The translations under genes were made by a program, and so were the position numbers. Positions 37,219 to 46,873 of a DNA stretch of 64,000 nt are shown here, one piece after another. The stretch is from Actinomycetes bacterium (GTDB lineage: Bacteria > Actinomycetota > Acidimicrobiia > Acidimicrobiales > Palsa-688): contig JAJZMF010000024.1 in NCBI GenBank assembly GCA_021850325.1, positions 124,001-188,000 of the forward strand, in the 5' to 3' direction. The notes below the pieces were generated by a model, which had not been told where the DNA came from, did not search any database, and worked only from the letters and a program-made list of their open reading frames with translations. Every line of letters begins with the position of its first letter. Position 1 is the stretch's first letter.

Positions 37219-38943
37219 TTGCGCGCCAGCACCCAAGTTGTCGGCCAGCCCGTGGGGGGCGAGGGCACTGGCCGGTCCGAGCGCTACAAGTGGGTCGTGC
37301 TCGCCAACACGACGTTCGGTGTGGTGATGGCCACCATCGACTCCTCGATCATGCTGATCGCCCTGCCCGACATCTTCCAGGGTGTCCGCTTGGACCCGCT
37401 CACGCCGGCCAACAGCTTCTACCTGTTGTGGATGATCCTGTCCTTCCTCGTCGTGAGCAGCGTTCTCGTGGTGTCACTGGGCCGGCTGGGCGACATGTAC
37501 GGGCGGGTCAAGATGTACAACCTGGGCTTTGCCGTCTACACGCTCAGCTCCCTGGTGCTCACGGTGGACTGGATGCAGGGCCAGGCCGGTGCCATGTACC
37601 TGGTCATCGGCCGCATATTCCAAGGGGTCGGGGCAGCGTTCCTGGTGGCCAACTCGAGCGCCATCCTGACCGATGCCTTCCCCGAGCACCAGAGGGGCCT
37701 GGCTCTGGGGATAAACAACGTGGCAGGGATCAGCGGGTCGTTCCTGGGGCTCGTGCTGGGCGGCGTACTGGGCCCCATCGACTGGCGGCTCGTCTTCTTG
37801 GTGTCGGTACCGTTCGGCCTGGCAGGCACGCTGTGGGCCTACTTCAAGCTGCAGGAGACGGCATCACGCCGCCCGGCCGCGGTGGACTGGCCGGGCAACC
37901 TCACCTTCGCTGCCGGGCTGGTGGCGCTCATGGTGGGCATCACCTACGGCATCCAGCCCTATGGCGGCCACAGCATGGGCTGGACCAACCCCACGGTGCT
38001 GGGTGAACTGGCCGTCGGGCTGGTCCTGGTGGTGGGGTTCGTGGCCTGGGAGCGCCGCAGCGCCGAGCCCATGTTCCGGCTGCGGTTGTTCCGGATAAGG
38101 GCCTTCACCGCAGGCGTGCTCTCGAGCTTCCTCGCCGCCGTGGCCCGGGGAGGCCTGATGTTCATGATGATCATCTGGCTGCAGGGCATCTGGCTGCCCG
38201 AGCACGGCTACAGCTTCACGAGCACCCCGTTGTGGGCCGGCATCTACATGCTCCCCCTGACGGCGGGCTTCCTCCTGGCCGGGCCCGTGTCGGGCATCCT
38301 CTCCGACCGGTTCGGTGCCCGTCCCTTCGCCACCGGCGGGATGCTTGGGGCCACGGCCAGTTTCGTGCTCCTGGAGGCGCTGCCCATCGACTTCCCCTAC
38401 TGGGCCTTCGCCCTGCTGATCCTGCTGAACGGGCTGGCCATGGGGGCTTTTGCCAGTCCCAACCGGGCCGGGATAATGAACAGCCTCCCTCCCGAGCACC
38501 GGGGTGCAGGCTCAGGCATGAACGCAACGTTCCAGAACTCCGCCCAGGTGCTGTCCATCGGTGTGTTCTTCACCCTCGTGATAATCGGGTTGTCCTCTGC
38601 GCTGCCGGCCTCGATGGCCCACGGCCTCCTCTCGGAGGGCGTGGGAGCCCGGGAGGCCTCGAGGGTGGCACACCTGCCGCCGGTGTCGACCCTTTTCGCC
38701 GCTTTCCTCGGCTACAACCCGATGGCGCACCTCCTGCCCGCCCACGTGCTGCACCACCTCTCACAGCGCCAGGTGGCGGTACTGCTCGGGCGCTCGTTCT
38801 TCCCCCGCCTCATCGCCCGGCCCTTCGGCCTCGGCCTGCGCACTGCGTTCGACTTCGCCGCCGCCGGGTGCCTGGTGGCGGCCGTTGCCTCCTGGGCCCG
38901 GGGCGGGCGCCCCGCTCTGGCGGGGAGCGCCCCCGGCCGTTAG
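37219..38943 (+). CDS. MFS multidrug exporter, DHA2 (14-TM) family
   Basis: The 574-residue membrane protein has about 14 helices and the DHA2 pattern: NTTFGVVMATIDSSIMLIALPDIF in helix 1, LGRLGDMYGRVKMYNLGF as motif A, RIFQGVGAAFLVANSSAI and GINNVAGISGSFLGLVLGGVLGPIDWRLVF as motif C. Such proteins export drugs or metabolites using protons. GGAGG seven to eight bases upstream supports the TTG start. A TAGCTT at 37184 may be its -10. The long periplasmic loop near the C-terminus (VAHLPPVSTLFAAFLGYNPM) is typical. The substrate is unknown. Confidence 0.9.
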   Translation: MRASTQVVGQPVGGEGTGRSERYKWVVLANTTFGVVMATIDSSIMLIALPDIFQGVRLDPLTPANSFYLLWMILSFLVVSSVLVVSLGRLGDMYGRVKMYNLGFAVYTLSSLVLTVDWMQGQAGAMYLVIGRIFQGVGAAFLVANSSAILTDAFPEHQRGLALGINNVAGISGSFLGLVLGGVLGPIDWRLVFLVSVPFGLAGTLWAYFKLQETASRRPAAVDWPGNLTFAAGLVALMVGITYGIQPYGGHSMGWTNPTVLGELAVGLVLVVGFVAWERRSAEPMFRLRLFRIRAFTAGVLSSFLAAVARGGLMFMMIIWLQGIWLPEHGYSFTSTPLWAGIYMLPLTAGFLLAGPVSGILSDRFGARPFATGGMLGATASFVLLEALPIDFPYWAFALLILLNGLAMGAFASPNRAGIMNSLPPEHRGAGSGMNATFQNSAQVLSIGVFFTLVIIGLSSALPASMAHGLLSEGVGAREASRVAHLPPVSTLFAAFLGYNPMAHLLPAHVLHHLSQRQVAVLLGRSFFPRLIARPFGLGLRTAFDFAAAGCLVAAVASWARGGRPALAGSAPGR

Positions 38944-38958
38944 GCGCCGGCCGGTGCC

Positions 38959-39000
38959 GGTCCCCGGGCCCGTGGCTGTGCCACCCCGGGCCCGGGGACC
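38959..39000 (+). terminator. Long perfect stem-loop before gltB
   Basis: GGTCCCCGGGCCC (38959-38971) pairs perfectly with GGGCCCGGGGACC (38988-39000). The loop holds a second small hairpin, GTGGC-TGT-GCCAC. It starts 16 bases after the exporter stop and separates it from the gltB promoter. Confidence 0.7.
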
Positions 39001-39023
39001 GTTCGGGCTGGCCACGCCCCGTG

Positions 39024-39029
39024 TAATAT
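39024..39029 (+). promoter_or_regulatory. -10 hexamer of the gltBD promoter
   Basis: TAATAT lies about 80 bases before gltB, just after the strong terminator, in a locally AT-richer patch. No clear -35 is seen. Transcription from here would give a leader of about 75 bases. Confidence 0.45.
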
Positions 39030-39113
39030 GGACCAGCAGGTTGATGCCGGGTGGGCCAGCGTCGTCCCGATTCGGACCGGTAGGCAAGAGTTACTGGGAG
39101 GATGGTCGAGACG

Positions 39114-42100
39114 ATGGCTCACGTAGTGGGTGGCTCACACCTGGGCACGCCCTGGCCCGATGGGCGCCGGGGCTTGTACCGGCCCGAGCTGGAGCACGAT
39201 GCCTGCGGCGTGGCGTTCGTCGCCGACATGCACGGCCGTGCCAGTCATTCCATGGTGCAGATGGGCCTCATCAGCCTCTGTCACCTGGAGCACAGGGGGG
39301 CCAAAGGAGCTGACCCCGGCACCGGCGACGGGGCGGGCGTCCTGGTACAGGTGCCGGACCGCTTCCTGCGGTCGGCCCTCGGTGACGCCCTGCCGCCCCG
39401 GGGCACCTACGTGACGGGCATGGCCTTCCTGCCGCGCGCCGCGGGAGAGGCCGACAAGGCCTGTGGCCGGGTGGACGCCCTGGCGGCTGAGGAGGGCTTC
39501 AGGGTGGTCGCCTGGCGCGACGTGCCTGTTGCCGACCGCCTACCGGGTGAGGGGGCCCGCAGTGTCATGCCCACCTTCCGTCAGGTGGTGCTGGCGGGGG
39601 CGGGGGGGCAGAGCGGCCTCGCCCTGGAGCGGATGGCCTTCATCCTGCGCAAGAGGGTGGAGCACGAGGTGGAAGGGGTGTACTTCGCCTCGCTGTCCGG
39701 GCGGACCATGGTCTACAAGGGGATGCTCACGGCGCCCCAGCTGCCCGAGTTCTTCCACGACCTGTCGGACCCGTTGTTCGAGTCGGGCCTGGTGCTGGCC
39801 CACGCCCGGTTCTCCACCAACACCTTCCCGAGCTGGCCGTTGGCCCATCCCTACCGTTATGTGGCCCACAACGGCGAGTTCAACACCGTGCAGGGCAACC
39901 GCAACTGGATGCGGGCGCGCGAGGCCATGTTGGCCAGTGAGCTGTTCCCGGGGGACCTCTCGCGGGCCTTCCCCGTGGTGACGCCGGGCGGCAGCGACTC
40001 GATGAGCTTCGACGAGGTCCTCGAGCTGCTGCACCTCGGAGGTCGCTCCCTGCCTCACGCCGTGCTGATGATGGTGCCGGAGGCCTGGGAGAACAAAGCG
40101 GACCTGCCCCCTGGCCTGCGAGCCTTCTACGAGTACCACTCGTGCCTGATGGAGCCCTGGGACGGCCCGGCCGCCGTCGTGTTCACCGATGGGACGCTGA
40201 TCGGTGCGCAGCTCGACCGCAACGGTTTCCGCCCCCTGCGCTACTGGGTCACCGACGACGACCTGGTCGTCATGGCCTCGGAGGTGGGGGTGCTGGACAT
40301 CCCCCCGTCAAAGGTGGTGCTGAAGGGGCGGCTGCAGCCGGGGCGCATGTTCCTGGTCGACACCGCCGCCGGTCGGCTCGTGGACGACGAGGAGGTCAAG
40401 GGTGCACTGGCCGGCGAGCACCCCTACGGCCGCTGGCTCGAGGAGCACCGCGTCACCCTGGAGGACCTGCCCCTGCGACGTGCCCTCACCCCGCAGTACT
40501 CACGCCTGGTCAGCTTCCAGCGCCAGTTCGGCTACAGCGAGGAGGAGGTCCGTCTGGTGCTGGGCCCGATGGCCGCTACGGGCGCCGAGCCCGTGGGGTC
40601 GATGGGCGACGACACCCCCTTGGCGGTGCTCTCCAGGCGGCCCCGGCTGCTCTACGACTACTTCCGTCAGATGTTCGCCCAGGTGACCAACCCTCCTCTG
40701 GACGCCATCCGCGAGGAGCTGGTCACCTCCCTGGGGGCGTCTGTCGGCCCCGAGGCCAACCTGCTCGAACCGAGCCCGGAGTCGTGCCACCAGATCCGGC
40801 TGCCCAAGCCCGTGCTCACCAACGACGAACTGGCGACGCTGCTCTACGTGGACGAGGACGGCCTGGTGCCCGGTTGGCGCACCTTCGCCATCGACGGCTT
40901 GTTCGAGGCCCGGGGCGAGCTGAGCCCGGGGGAGCGCCTGAGGCTGGCGCTGGAGCGCACATGTGCCGAGGTCGAGCAGGCCGTGACCGATGGCGCCAGC
41001 GTGGTCGTCCTCTCCGACCGCCACGCCAATGCCAGCTCCGTGCCCATACCTTCGCTCCTGCTCGTCTCCGCGGTGCACCACTTCCTGGTGGACAAGAAGC
41101 TGCGCACCAAGGTGGGCCTGGTCGTGGAGACCGGTGAGGCCAGGACCGTCCACCACATGGCCTGCCTGGTCGGCTACGGAGCTGCTGCCGTCAACCCCTA
41201 CCTGGCCTTCGACACCATCTCCGACCAGGTGCGCCGCGGTGCCATCCAGGGTGTCTCGGCCCGCCGTGCCCTGCAGAACTACGTGAGAGCAGTGGCCAAG
41301 GGCGTGCTGAAGACCATGTCCAAGATGGGGATCTCGACGGCGGCGTCGTACACCGGGGCCCAGGTCTTCGAAGCGGTCGGGCTTTCGAGCGAGGTGGTCG
41401 ACAGCTACTTCACAGGTACTGTCACCCAGCTCGAGGGGATCGGGCTGGAGACCATCGCAACCGAGGCGTTGGCCAGGCACGCCACCGGCTGGCCGGCCCG
41501 GCCGACCGAGCTCGCCCACCGGGACCTGGAGCCGGGCGGTGACTGGCAGTGGCGGCGGGAAGGGGAGTACCACCTCTTCAACCCGGACACCGTCTTCAAG
41601 CTCCAGCACTCGACCCGCGCCAAGAGCTACAAGATCTTCAAGGAGTACACCCGGGCGGTGGACGACCAGTCCGGGCACCTGGCCACCATCCGGGGGATGC
41701 TGCGCCCGCGCCCGGCCGCCGAGACGGGGCGGCTGGCGGTGCCGCTGGACGAGGTGGAGCCGGTCTCCTCGATAGTCAAGCGCTTCCACACCGGCGCCAT
41801 GTCCTATGGCGCCATCTCCCAGGAAGCCCATGAGACCCTCGCCATAGCCATGAACCGGCTCGGGGCGCGCAGCAACAGTGGCGAGGGAGGTGAGGACCCC
41901 GAGCGCAACCAGCCCGACGACAAGGGTGACAACCGGCGCAGTGCCATCAGGCAGGTGGCGGCGGGCCGTTTCGGGGTCACCAGCGATTACCTGGTCAACG
42001 CCACGGACCTGCAGATAAAGATGGCCCAGGGGGCCAAGCCGGGCGAAGGCGGCCAGCTCCCGGGCAAAAAGGTCTACCCCTGGATAGCCCGGACGCGCCA

Positions 42101-43697
42101 TTCGACCCCGGGGGTCGGCCTGATCTCACCTCCCCCCCATCACGACATCTATTCCATCGAGGACCTGGCCCAGCTCATCTACGACCTGAAGAACGCCAAC
42201 CCCGAGGCCCGGGTCAACGTGAAGTTGGTGGCTGAGAGCGGGGTGGGCACGGTCGCGGCAGGCGTGGCCAAGGCCCACGCCGACGTGATCCTGGTCTCCG
42301 GCCACGACGGCGGGACGGGGGCCTCGCCCATGAGCTCGACCAAGCACGCCGGCGGGCCATGGGAGCTCGGCCTGGCCGAGACCCAGCAGACGCTGCTGCG
42401 CAACGGCCTGCGCGACCGGGTCGTGCTGCAGGTGGACGGGTCGATGAAGACCGGTCGCGACGTGGTCGTGGCGGCGCTGCTGGGGGCGGAGGAGTACGGT
42501 TTCTCCACGGCACCATTGGTGGTGGAGGGTTGCATCATGATGCGGGTCTGCCACCTGGACACCTGTCCGGTGGGCGTCGCCACCCAGGACCCTGAGCTCC
42601 GCAAGCGCTTCACGGGCACGCCGGACATGGTGGTGAGCTTCTTCGAGTTCATAGCCGAGGAGGTCCGCGAGCACCTGGCCGAGCTGGGCTTCCGCACCGT
42701 CGAGGAGGCCGTCGGGAGAGCCGACGTCCTGGAGGCGGTCGCGCCCGCCGGCCATGAGAAGGCGGCCAGCCTGGACCTTTCACCGTTGCTGCTGCCTCCG
42801 CCCGAGGGAGCGAGCCTCACCTGCAAGGTGGACCAGGACCACGAACTGGAGCGGGCACTGGACGCCCAGCTTGTGGGAGCGTGCCGCGACGCCCTGGAGA
42901 ACGGCCGGCCCGTGCGGTCGTCGTGGGCGGTGGTCAACAGCAACCGGGCCGTCGGCACCATGCTGGGGTCCCTGGTCACCCGGCGGTACGGCTCCGGCGG
43001 CCTGCCCGAGGGGACCATCGAGCTCGAGCTCACCGGTAGCGCCGGTCAGAGCTTCGGGGCCTTCCTGCCCCGTGGTGTCACACTGCGGCTTTTCGGGGAC
43101 TGCAACGACTACCTGGCCAAGGGACTGTCGGGTGGGCGGGTCGTGGTGAGGCCGGCACTTGACTGCCCGCCGGGTTATGCCGCAGAGGAGAACATCATCG
43201 CCGGCAACACGATCGCCTACGGGGCCACCAGTGGTGAGCTGTTCGTGAGGGGAGTCGTAGGAGAGCGGTTCTGTGTGAGGAACTCGGGCGCTCTGGCGGT
43301 GGTCGAGGGCACCGGCGACCACGGGTGCGAGTACATGACAGGAGGGCGGGTGGTGGTCCTGGGCCCTACAGGGCGCAACTTTGCCGCCGGCATGTCAGGC
43401 GGGACGGCGTTCGTCTACGACCCGCACAACAGCTTCGCTGGTCGCGTCAACCCGGAGATGGTCGAGCTCGAGGCACCGGACGATGATGACGCGGCCTGGC
43501 TGCGCTCGGTGCTCGCCGCCCACCACAGCGAGACGGGCTCGACGGTGGCCGAGCGGCTCCTCTCGGACCTGGGCCAGCACCTCGGCCACTTCGTCAAGGT
43601 GGTGCCCACCGAGTACCGCCGTGCCCTGGAGGCGGAGCGGGCGGCTGGCGCGCCGGTCACCGGCTCGGCGAGCGTGATGGCAGGTGCACGTGGCTGA
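39114..43697 (+). CDS. gltB: Glutamate synthase (NADPH) large subunit
   Basis: GltB makes glutamate from glutamine and 2-oxoglutarate. The ~1527-residue protein has the class II amidotransferase domain with the nucleophile Cys in [16 protein letters not shown], a central domain, the FMN domain ([29 protein letters not shown]-type strand and [11 protein letters not shown]), the 3Fe-4S Cys cluster in [16 protein letters not shown], and the C-terminal GXGXG beta-helix. ATG 39114 fits better than ATG 39102, because GGAGG touches the latter without any spacing and lies 12 bases before the former. The gene overlaps gltD. Confidence 0.95.
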   Translation: MAHVVGGSHLGTPWPDGRRGLYRPELEHDACGVAFVADMHGRASHSMVQMGLISLCHLEHRGAKGADPGTGDGAGVLVQVPDRFLRSALGDALPPRGTYVTGMAFLPRAAGEADKACGRVDALAAEEGFRVVAWRDVPVADRLPGEGARSVMPTFRQVVLAGAGGQSGLALERMAFILRKRVEHEVEGVYFASLSGRTMVYKGMLTAPQLPEFFHDLSDPLFESGLVLAHARFSTNTFPSWPLAHPYRYVAHNGEFNTVQGNRNWMRAREAMLASELFPGDLSRAFPVVTPGGSDSMSFDEVLELLHLGGRSLPHAVLMMVPEAWENKADLPPGLRAFYEYHSCLMEPWDGPAAVVFTDGTLIGAQLDRNGFRPLRYWVTDDDLVVMASEVGVLDIPPSKVVLKGRLQPGRMFLVDTAAGRLVDDEEVKGALAGEHPYGRWLEEHRVTLEDLPLRRALTPQYSRLVSFQRQFGYSEEEVRLVLGPMAATGAEPVGSMGDDTPLAVLSRRPRLLYDYFRQMFAQVTNPPLDAIREELVTSLGASVGPEANLLEPSPESCHQIRLPKPVLTNDELATLLYVDEDGLVPGWRTFAIDGLFEARGELSPGERLRLALERTCAEVEQAVTDGASVVVLSDRHANASSVPIPSLLLVSAVHHFLVDKKLRTKVGLVVETGEARTVHHMACLVGYGAAAVNPYLAFDTISDQVRRGAIQGVSARRALQNYVRAVAKGVLKTMSKMGISTAASYTGAQVFEAVGLSSEVVDSYFTGTVTQLEGIGLETIATEALARHATGWPARPTELAHRDLEPGGDWQWRREGEYHLFNPDTVFKLQHSTRAKSYKIFKEYTRAVDDQSGHLATIRGMLRPRPAAETGRLAVPLDEVEPVSSIVKRFHTGAMSYGAISQEAHETLAIAMNRLGARSNSGEGGEDPERNQPDDKGDNRRSAIRQVAAGRFGVTSDYLVNATDLQIKMAQGAKPGEGGQLPGKKVYPWIARTRHSTPGVGLISPPPHHDIYSIEDLAQLIYDLKNANPEARVNVKLVAESGVGTVAAGVAKAHADVILVSGHDGGTGASPMSSTKHAGGPWELGLAETQQTLLRNGLRDRVVLQVDGSMKTGRDVVVAALLGAEEYGFSTAPLVVEGCIMMRVCHLDTCPVGVATQDPELRKRFTGTPDMVVSFFEFIAEEVREHLAELGFRTVEEAVGRADVLEAVAPAGHEKAASLDLSPLLLPPPEGASLTCKVDQDHELERALDAQLVGACRDALENGRPVRSSWAVVNSNRAVGTMLGSLVTRRYGSGGLPEGTIELELTGSAGQSFGAFLPRGVTLRLFGDCNDYLAKGLSGGRVVVRPALDCPPGYAAEENIIAGNTIAYGATSGELFVRGVVGERFCVRNSGALAVVEGTGDHGCEYMTGGRVVVLGPTGRNFAAGMSGGTAFVYDPHNSFAGRVNPEMVELEAPDDDDAAWLRSVLAAHHSETGSTVAERLLSDLGQHLGHFVKVVPTEYRRALEAERAAGAPVTGSASVMAGARG

Positions 43698-45123
43698 CCC
43701 CCAGGGTTTCATGAAGCACAGCCGCCGGGAGGCCCAGCACCGGCCGGTGCACCTGCGGGTGCGCGACTGGGCCGAGATGTACGAACCGGTGGACCTCGAC
43801 GCCCTCCGGGTGCAGGCCTCGCGCTGCATGGACTGCGGGGTACCTTTTTGCAACAGCCTCCACGGCTGCCCGTTGGGGAACCTCATCCCCGATTGGAACG
43901 ACCTCGTCTACCGGGACCGCTGGCGTGACGCCATCGACCGTCTGCACGCCACGAACAACTTCCCCGAGCTGACGGGCAGGATGTGCCCTGCTCCCTGCGA
44001 GAGCGCCTGCGTGCTCGGGATCAACGATGAGGCCGTCACCATCAAGCAGGTGGAGAAGGAGATCATCGACTACGCCTGGGAGCACGGCTGGGTGACACCG
44101 GTACGAGCTGCCGTGCACACGGGCAGGAGGGTGGCAGTCGTCGGGTCCGGGCCGGCCGGTATGGCGGCTGCCCAGCAACTGACCCGGGCAGGCCACCAGG
44201 TGGTGGTCTACGAACGCGACGACCGTCCGGGTGGGCTGGTGCGCTACGGCATCCCGGACTTCAAGATGGACAAGTCCCTGCTCGACCGCCGTCTGGCCCA
44301 GATGGAGGAGGAGGGCACGGTGTTCGAGTGCGAAGTCGAGGTGGGCGTCGACCTCTCGGTCGAGGAGCTGCGCTCGGCTCACGACGCCGTCGTGCTGGCC
44401 ACCGGCGCCCTCTGGCAGCGGGACCTGGAGATCCCTGGTCGGCACCTGGCAGGGGTGCACCTGGCCATGGACTACCTGGTGCCCTCCAACCGGGTGCAGG
44501 CGGGGTTGTTGGCGGCGCCTCCGGTCGATGCGGCAGGCAAACGGGTGGTGATCATCGGCGGGGGCGACACGGGAGCGGACTGCCTGGGCACCGCGCACCG
44601 CCAGGGTGCTGCGTCGGTGCACCAGTTCGACATCCACGAGAGGCCACCTCAGGCCAGGGACAGCTCCAACCCGTGGCCGCTCTGGCCGTTGGTGCTGCGG
44701 GACTCGCTGGCCCACGAGGAAGGTGGCCAGCGCGAGTTCGCGGTCCAGACGGACGCCTTCGTGGACGACGGCGCCGGGCGTGTGCGCGCCCTGCAGGCAC
44801 ACCGCGTGCGCGAGGTGTCGCGGCGGGTCTACGAGGACGTCCCCGGGAGCGGCTTCGAGCTCGGCGTGGACCTGGTGCTCCTGGCCATCGGCTTCCGGGG
44901 CCCGGAGAGGCCCCTGCTGGAGGCCTTGGGGGTCGAGGTAGACGGGCGGGGTGCCATCGCCCACGGTGGGGACTGGGCCACGAACGTACCGGGGGTGTTC
45001 GCGTGCGGCGACGCCACCCGGGGGGCGAGCCTGATCGTCTGGGCGATCTCGGAGGGCCGTGCCGCCGCTGCCGCGGTCGACCGGTACCTGGTGGGCGAGA
45101 CACTGCTGCCGACCGCCCTGTGA
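43684..45123 (+). CDS. gltD: Glutamate synthase small subunit
   Basis: The 479-residue flavoprotein passes electrons from NADPH to GltB. It has Fe-S cysteines at the N-terminus ([19 protein letters not shown] and [14 protein letters not shown]), the FAD motif [17 protein letters not shown], the NADPH motif [13 protein letters not shown] and the C-terminal [20 protein letters not shown] 43684 or 43690 both overlap gltB (14 or 8 bases), so the two subunits are coupled. Confidence 0.95.
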   Translation: MHVADPQGFMKHSRREAQHRPVHLRVRDWAEMYEPVDLDALRVQASRCMDCGVPFCNSLHGCPLGNLIPDWNDLVYRDRWRDAIDRLHATNNFPELTGRMCPAPCESACVLGINDEAVTIKQVEKEIIDYAWEHGWVTPVRAAVHTGRRVAVVGSGPAGMAAAQQLTRAGHQVVVYERDDRPGGLVRYGIPDFKMDKSLLDRRLAQMEEEGTVFECEVEVGVDLSVEELRSAHDAVVLATGALWQRDLEIPGRHLAGVHLAMDYLVPSNRVQAGLLAAPPVDAAGKRVVIIGGGDTGADCLGTAHRQGAASVHQFDIHERPPQARDSSNPWPLWPLVLRDSLAHEEGGQREFAVQTDAFVDDGAGRVRALQAHRVREVSRRVYEDVPGSGFELGVDLVLLAIGFRGPERPLLEALGVEVDGRGAIAHGGDWATNVPGVFACGDATRGASLIVWAISEGRAAAAAVDRYLVGETLLPTAL

Positions 45124-45176
45124 CCGGGAGGCGGCACCTGGCCCGGTCCGCCCGGAGCCGTCGGTAACCTCACCTG

Positions 45177-46202
45177 ATGCAAGTCGTCCACTACCCGGCG
45201 GACCTGGGGCCGGGCGGCGCCTGGCCGTCCGGCCTGCAGCTGGCGCGGGGCACCGTCGTCACCATCGGCGCCTTCGACGGGGTCCACCTGGGCCATCGGC
45301 GCCTCATCGAGCGCGCCCGGACGGTCGCCGGGGAGATGGACGCCTTGACGGCCGTCGTCACCTTCGACCGTCACCCGGCCAGCGTGGTGCGCCCCGAGTC
45401 GGCGCCACGCCTGCTCACCGACGTGGCCTACCGCCTCACGCTGCTGGAGGAGGCGGGGGCGGACCTGGTGCTGGTCATCAGCTTCGACGAGGGCCGTGCG
45501 CACGAGCCGGCGGCTGAGTTCGTGGAGGAGGTCCTGGTCAAGACGCTGAGAGCCCGGGCCGTCGTGGTCGGTCACGACTTCCACTTTGGTCGGGGCAGGG
45601 AGGGTGACGTGGCCCTGCTGCAGCGTATGGGAGCTCAACTGGGCTTCGACGTCACCGGTATGAGGCTGTGGCCGGTGCTGGCGGGCAGCGACGGGGGGGC
45701 AGGCCAGCTACCTGTTTCCTCGACCCGGGTACGCCAGCTGCTGGCCGAGGGTGATGTGGCCGGGGCAGCCGCCCTCCTGGGACGCTGGCACCGGCTCTCG
45801 GGCGTGGTGTGCCACGGCGACAAGCGGGGGCGGGAGCTGGGCTTCCCGACGGCCAACCTCGCCGTGCCGGGCGAGATGCAGCTGTGCGCCGACGGGGTCT
45901 ACGCGGGTTGGTACCTGAGGCCCGACGGGACCAGGCACCAGACTGCGCTCTCGGTGGGACGACAGCCCACCTTCTACAGCGACCGGCAGTCCTCACTGGT
46001 GGAGGCCTACCTGCTCGACTTCCAAGGGGACCTCTACGACGAGGTGGGCACGGTCGAGCTCGTGGCCCGGCTGCGGGGCCAGGTCAAGTTCGGTTCCGTT
46101 GAGTCCCTGGTGGACCAGATGAGCAGTGACGTTGCCCGCACCCGGGAGGCACTGGCCGAGGCCGGCCAGCGAGCCGATGGCCCGGGCAGGCGGCGTGGTT
46201 GA
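45177..46202 (+). CDS. ribF: Bifunctional riboflavin kinase / FAD synthetase
   Basis: RibF makes FMN and then FAD. The 341-residue protein has the N-terminal adenylyltransferase with TIGAFDGVHLGHRRLI, VVVGHDFHFGRGREG and SSTRVRQLL, and the C-terminal kinase with GDKRGRELGFPTANLAVP and VYAGW. TAACCT ends exactly six bases before the ATG, so it is probably a leaderless gene separate from gltBD. The FAD and FMN made are used by GltBD next door. Confidence 0.95.
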   Translation: MQVVHYPADLGPGGAWPSGLQLARGTVVTIGAFDGVHLGHRRLIERARTVAGEMDALTAVVTFDRHPASVVRPESAPRLLTDVAYRLTLLEEAGADLVLVISFDEGRAHEPAAEFVEEVLVKTLRARAVVVGHDFHFGRGREGDVALLQRMGAQLGFDVTGMRLWPVLAGSDGGAGQLPVSSTRVRQLLAEGDVAGAAALLGRWHRLSGVVCHGDKRGRELGFPTANLAVPGEMQLCADGVYAGWYLRPDGTRHQTALSVGRQPTFYSDRQSSLVEAYLLDFQGDLYDEVGTVELVARLRGQVKFGSVESLVDQMSSDVARTREALAEAGQRADGPGRRRG

Positions 46203-46388
46203 GGCCCCGAGCAGCAGGTTGGCGCGTCTGGGGGCCCGTGGCTGCTAACATGTCGACGGCGTTGTGCCGATGCAGGCTGCTCGGGACCGCAGGGCCTGGG
46301 CCTACCTGCCCTGGCGTACCGAGCTCACGCAAGGCTTACGCCCTCTGTTCTATTGCACGCCAGCCCAGACCAAGGACCGATTAGAGCA
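46203..46388 (+). other. rpsO leader region
   Basis: A TAACAT hexamer at 46246-46251 is a likely -10, giving a leader of about 130 bases before rpsO. CCCGAGCAGC (46206-46215) and GCTGCTCGGG (46276-46285) form a perfect 10-bp inverted repeat that spans the promoter. S15 represses its own mRNA in several bacteria through a leader structure, but I cannot match a known form here. Confidence 0.4.
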
Positions 46389-46646
46389 ATGGCCGACAAA
46401 GTAGCCACGATCGAGGCTTACCGCCTTCACGAGACCGATACGGGCTCGCCGGAGGTCCAGGTGGCGCTGTTGAGCGAGCGTATCGCCCACCTGACGGAGC
46501 ACCTGAAGCTCAACAAGCACGACCACCACTCGAGGCGTGGGCTCATGGTCCTGATCGGCCGTCGCCGTCGCTTGCTGGACTATGTCCGGCGCAACAACGT
46601 CGAGCGCTACCGCGAGCTGATCGGTCGGCTCGGGCTGCGCCGCTGA
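46389..46646 (+). CDS. rpsO: Ribosomal protein S15
   Basis: The 85-residue protein binds 16S rRNA early in 30S assembly. The match to the family is clear: [47 protein letters not shown] and a C-terminal [12 protein letters not shown]. It lies upstream of pnp, as in most bacteria, where PNPase and RNase processing of the intergenic region couple their expression. Confidence 0.97.
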   Translation: MADKVATIEAYRLHETDTGSPEVQVALLSERIAHLTEHLKLNKHDHHSRRGLMVLIGRRRRLLDYVRRNNVERYRELIGRLGLRR

Positions 46647-46873
46647 GCTGTGCCCGCGGGGCAGGCCGTGGTCAGCTGCCAGTGGAGGGCTCCCCTGGCC
46701 GCCCGTGGGGCGGCACCCGAGGCCCCCGAGGGCCGCGGGGACAGGGAGGTCGTCTACTGACAACTGGCCAGGCTCCGCTCCCGGGCCCCGATGGGCCCCC
46801 CGGAGGGTGGGCCCTCCCTATGTGGCCGCCGGTACGCACCGGTGACCACTGCCGAAAGGAGATAACCACCTAA
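46647..46873 (+). other. rpsO-pnp intergenic leader
   Basis: This 227-base spacer holds several GC-rich inverted repeats (for example GGCCGCCCGTGGGGCGGC-like pairing near 46700 and GGGCCCC pairs near 46785) and an AAAGGAG 13 bases before the pnp ATG. In many bacteria hairpins here are cut to control pnp. No promoter is clear. Confidence 0.4.
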
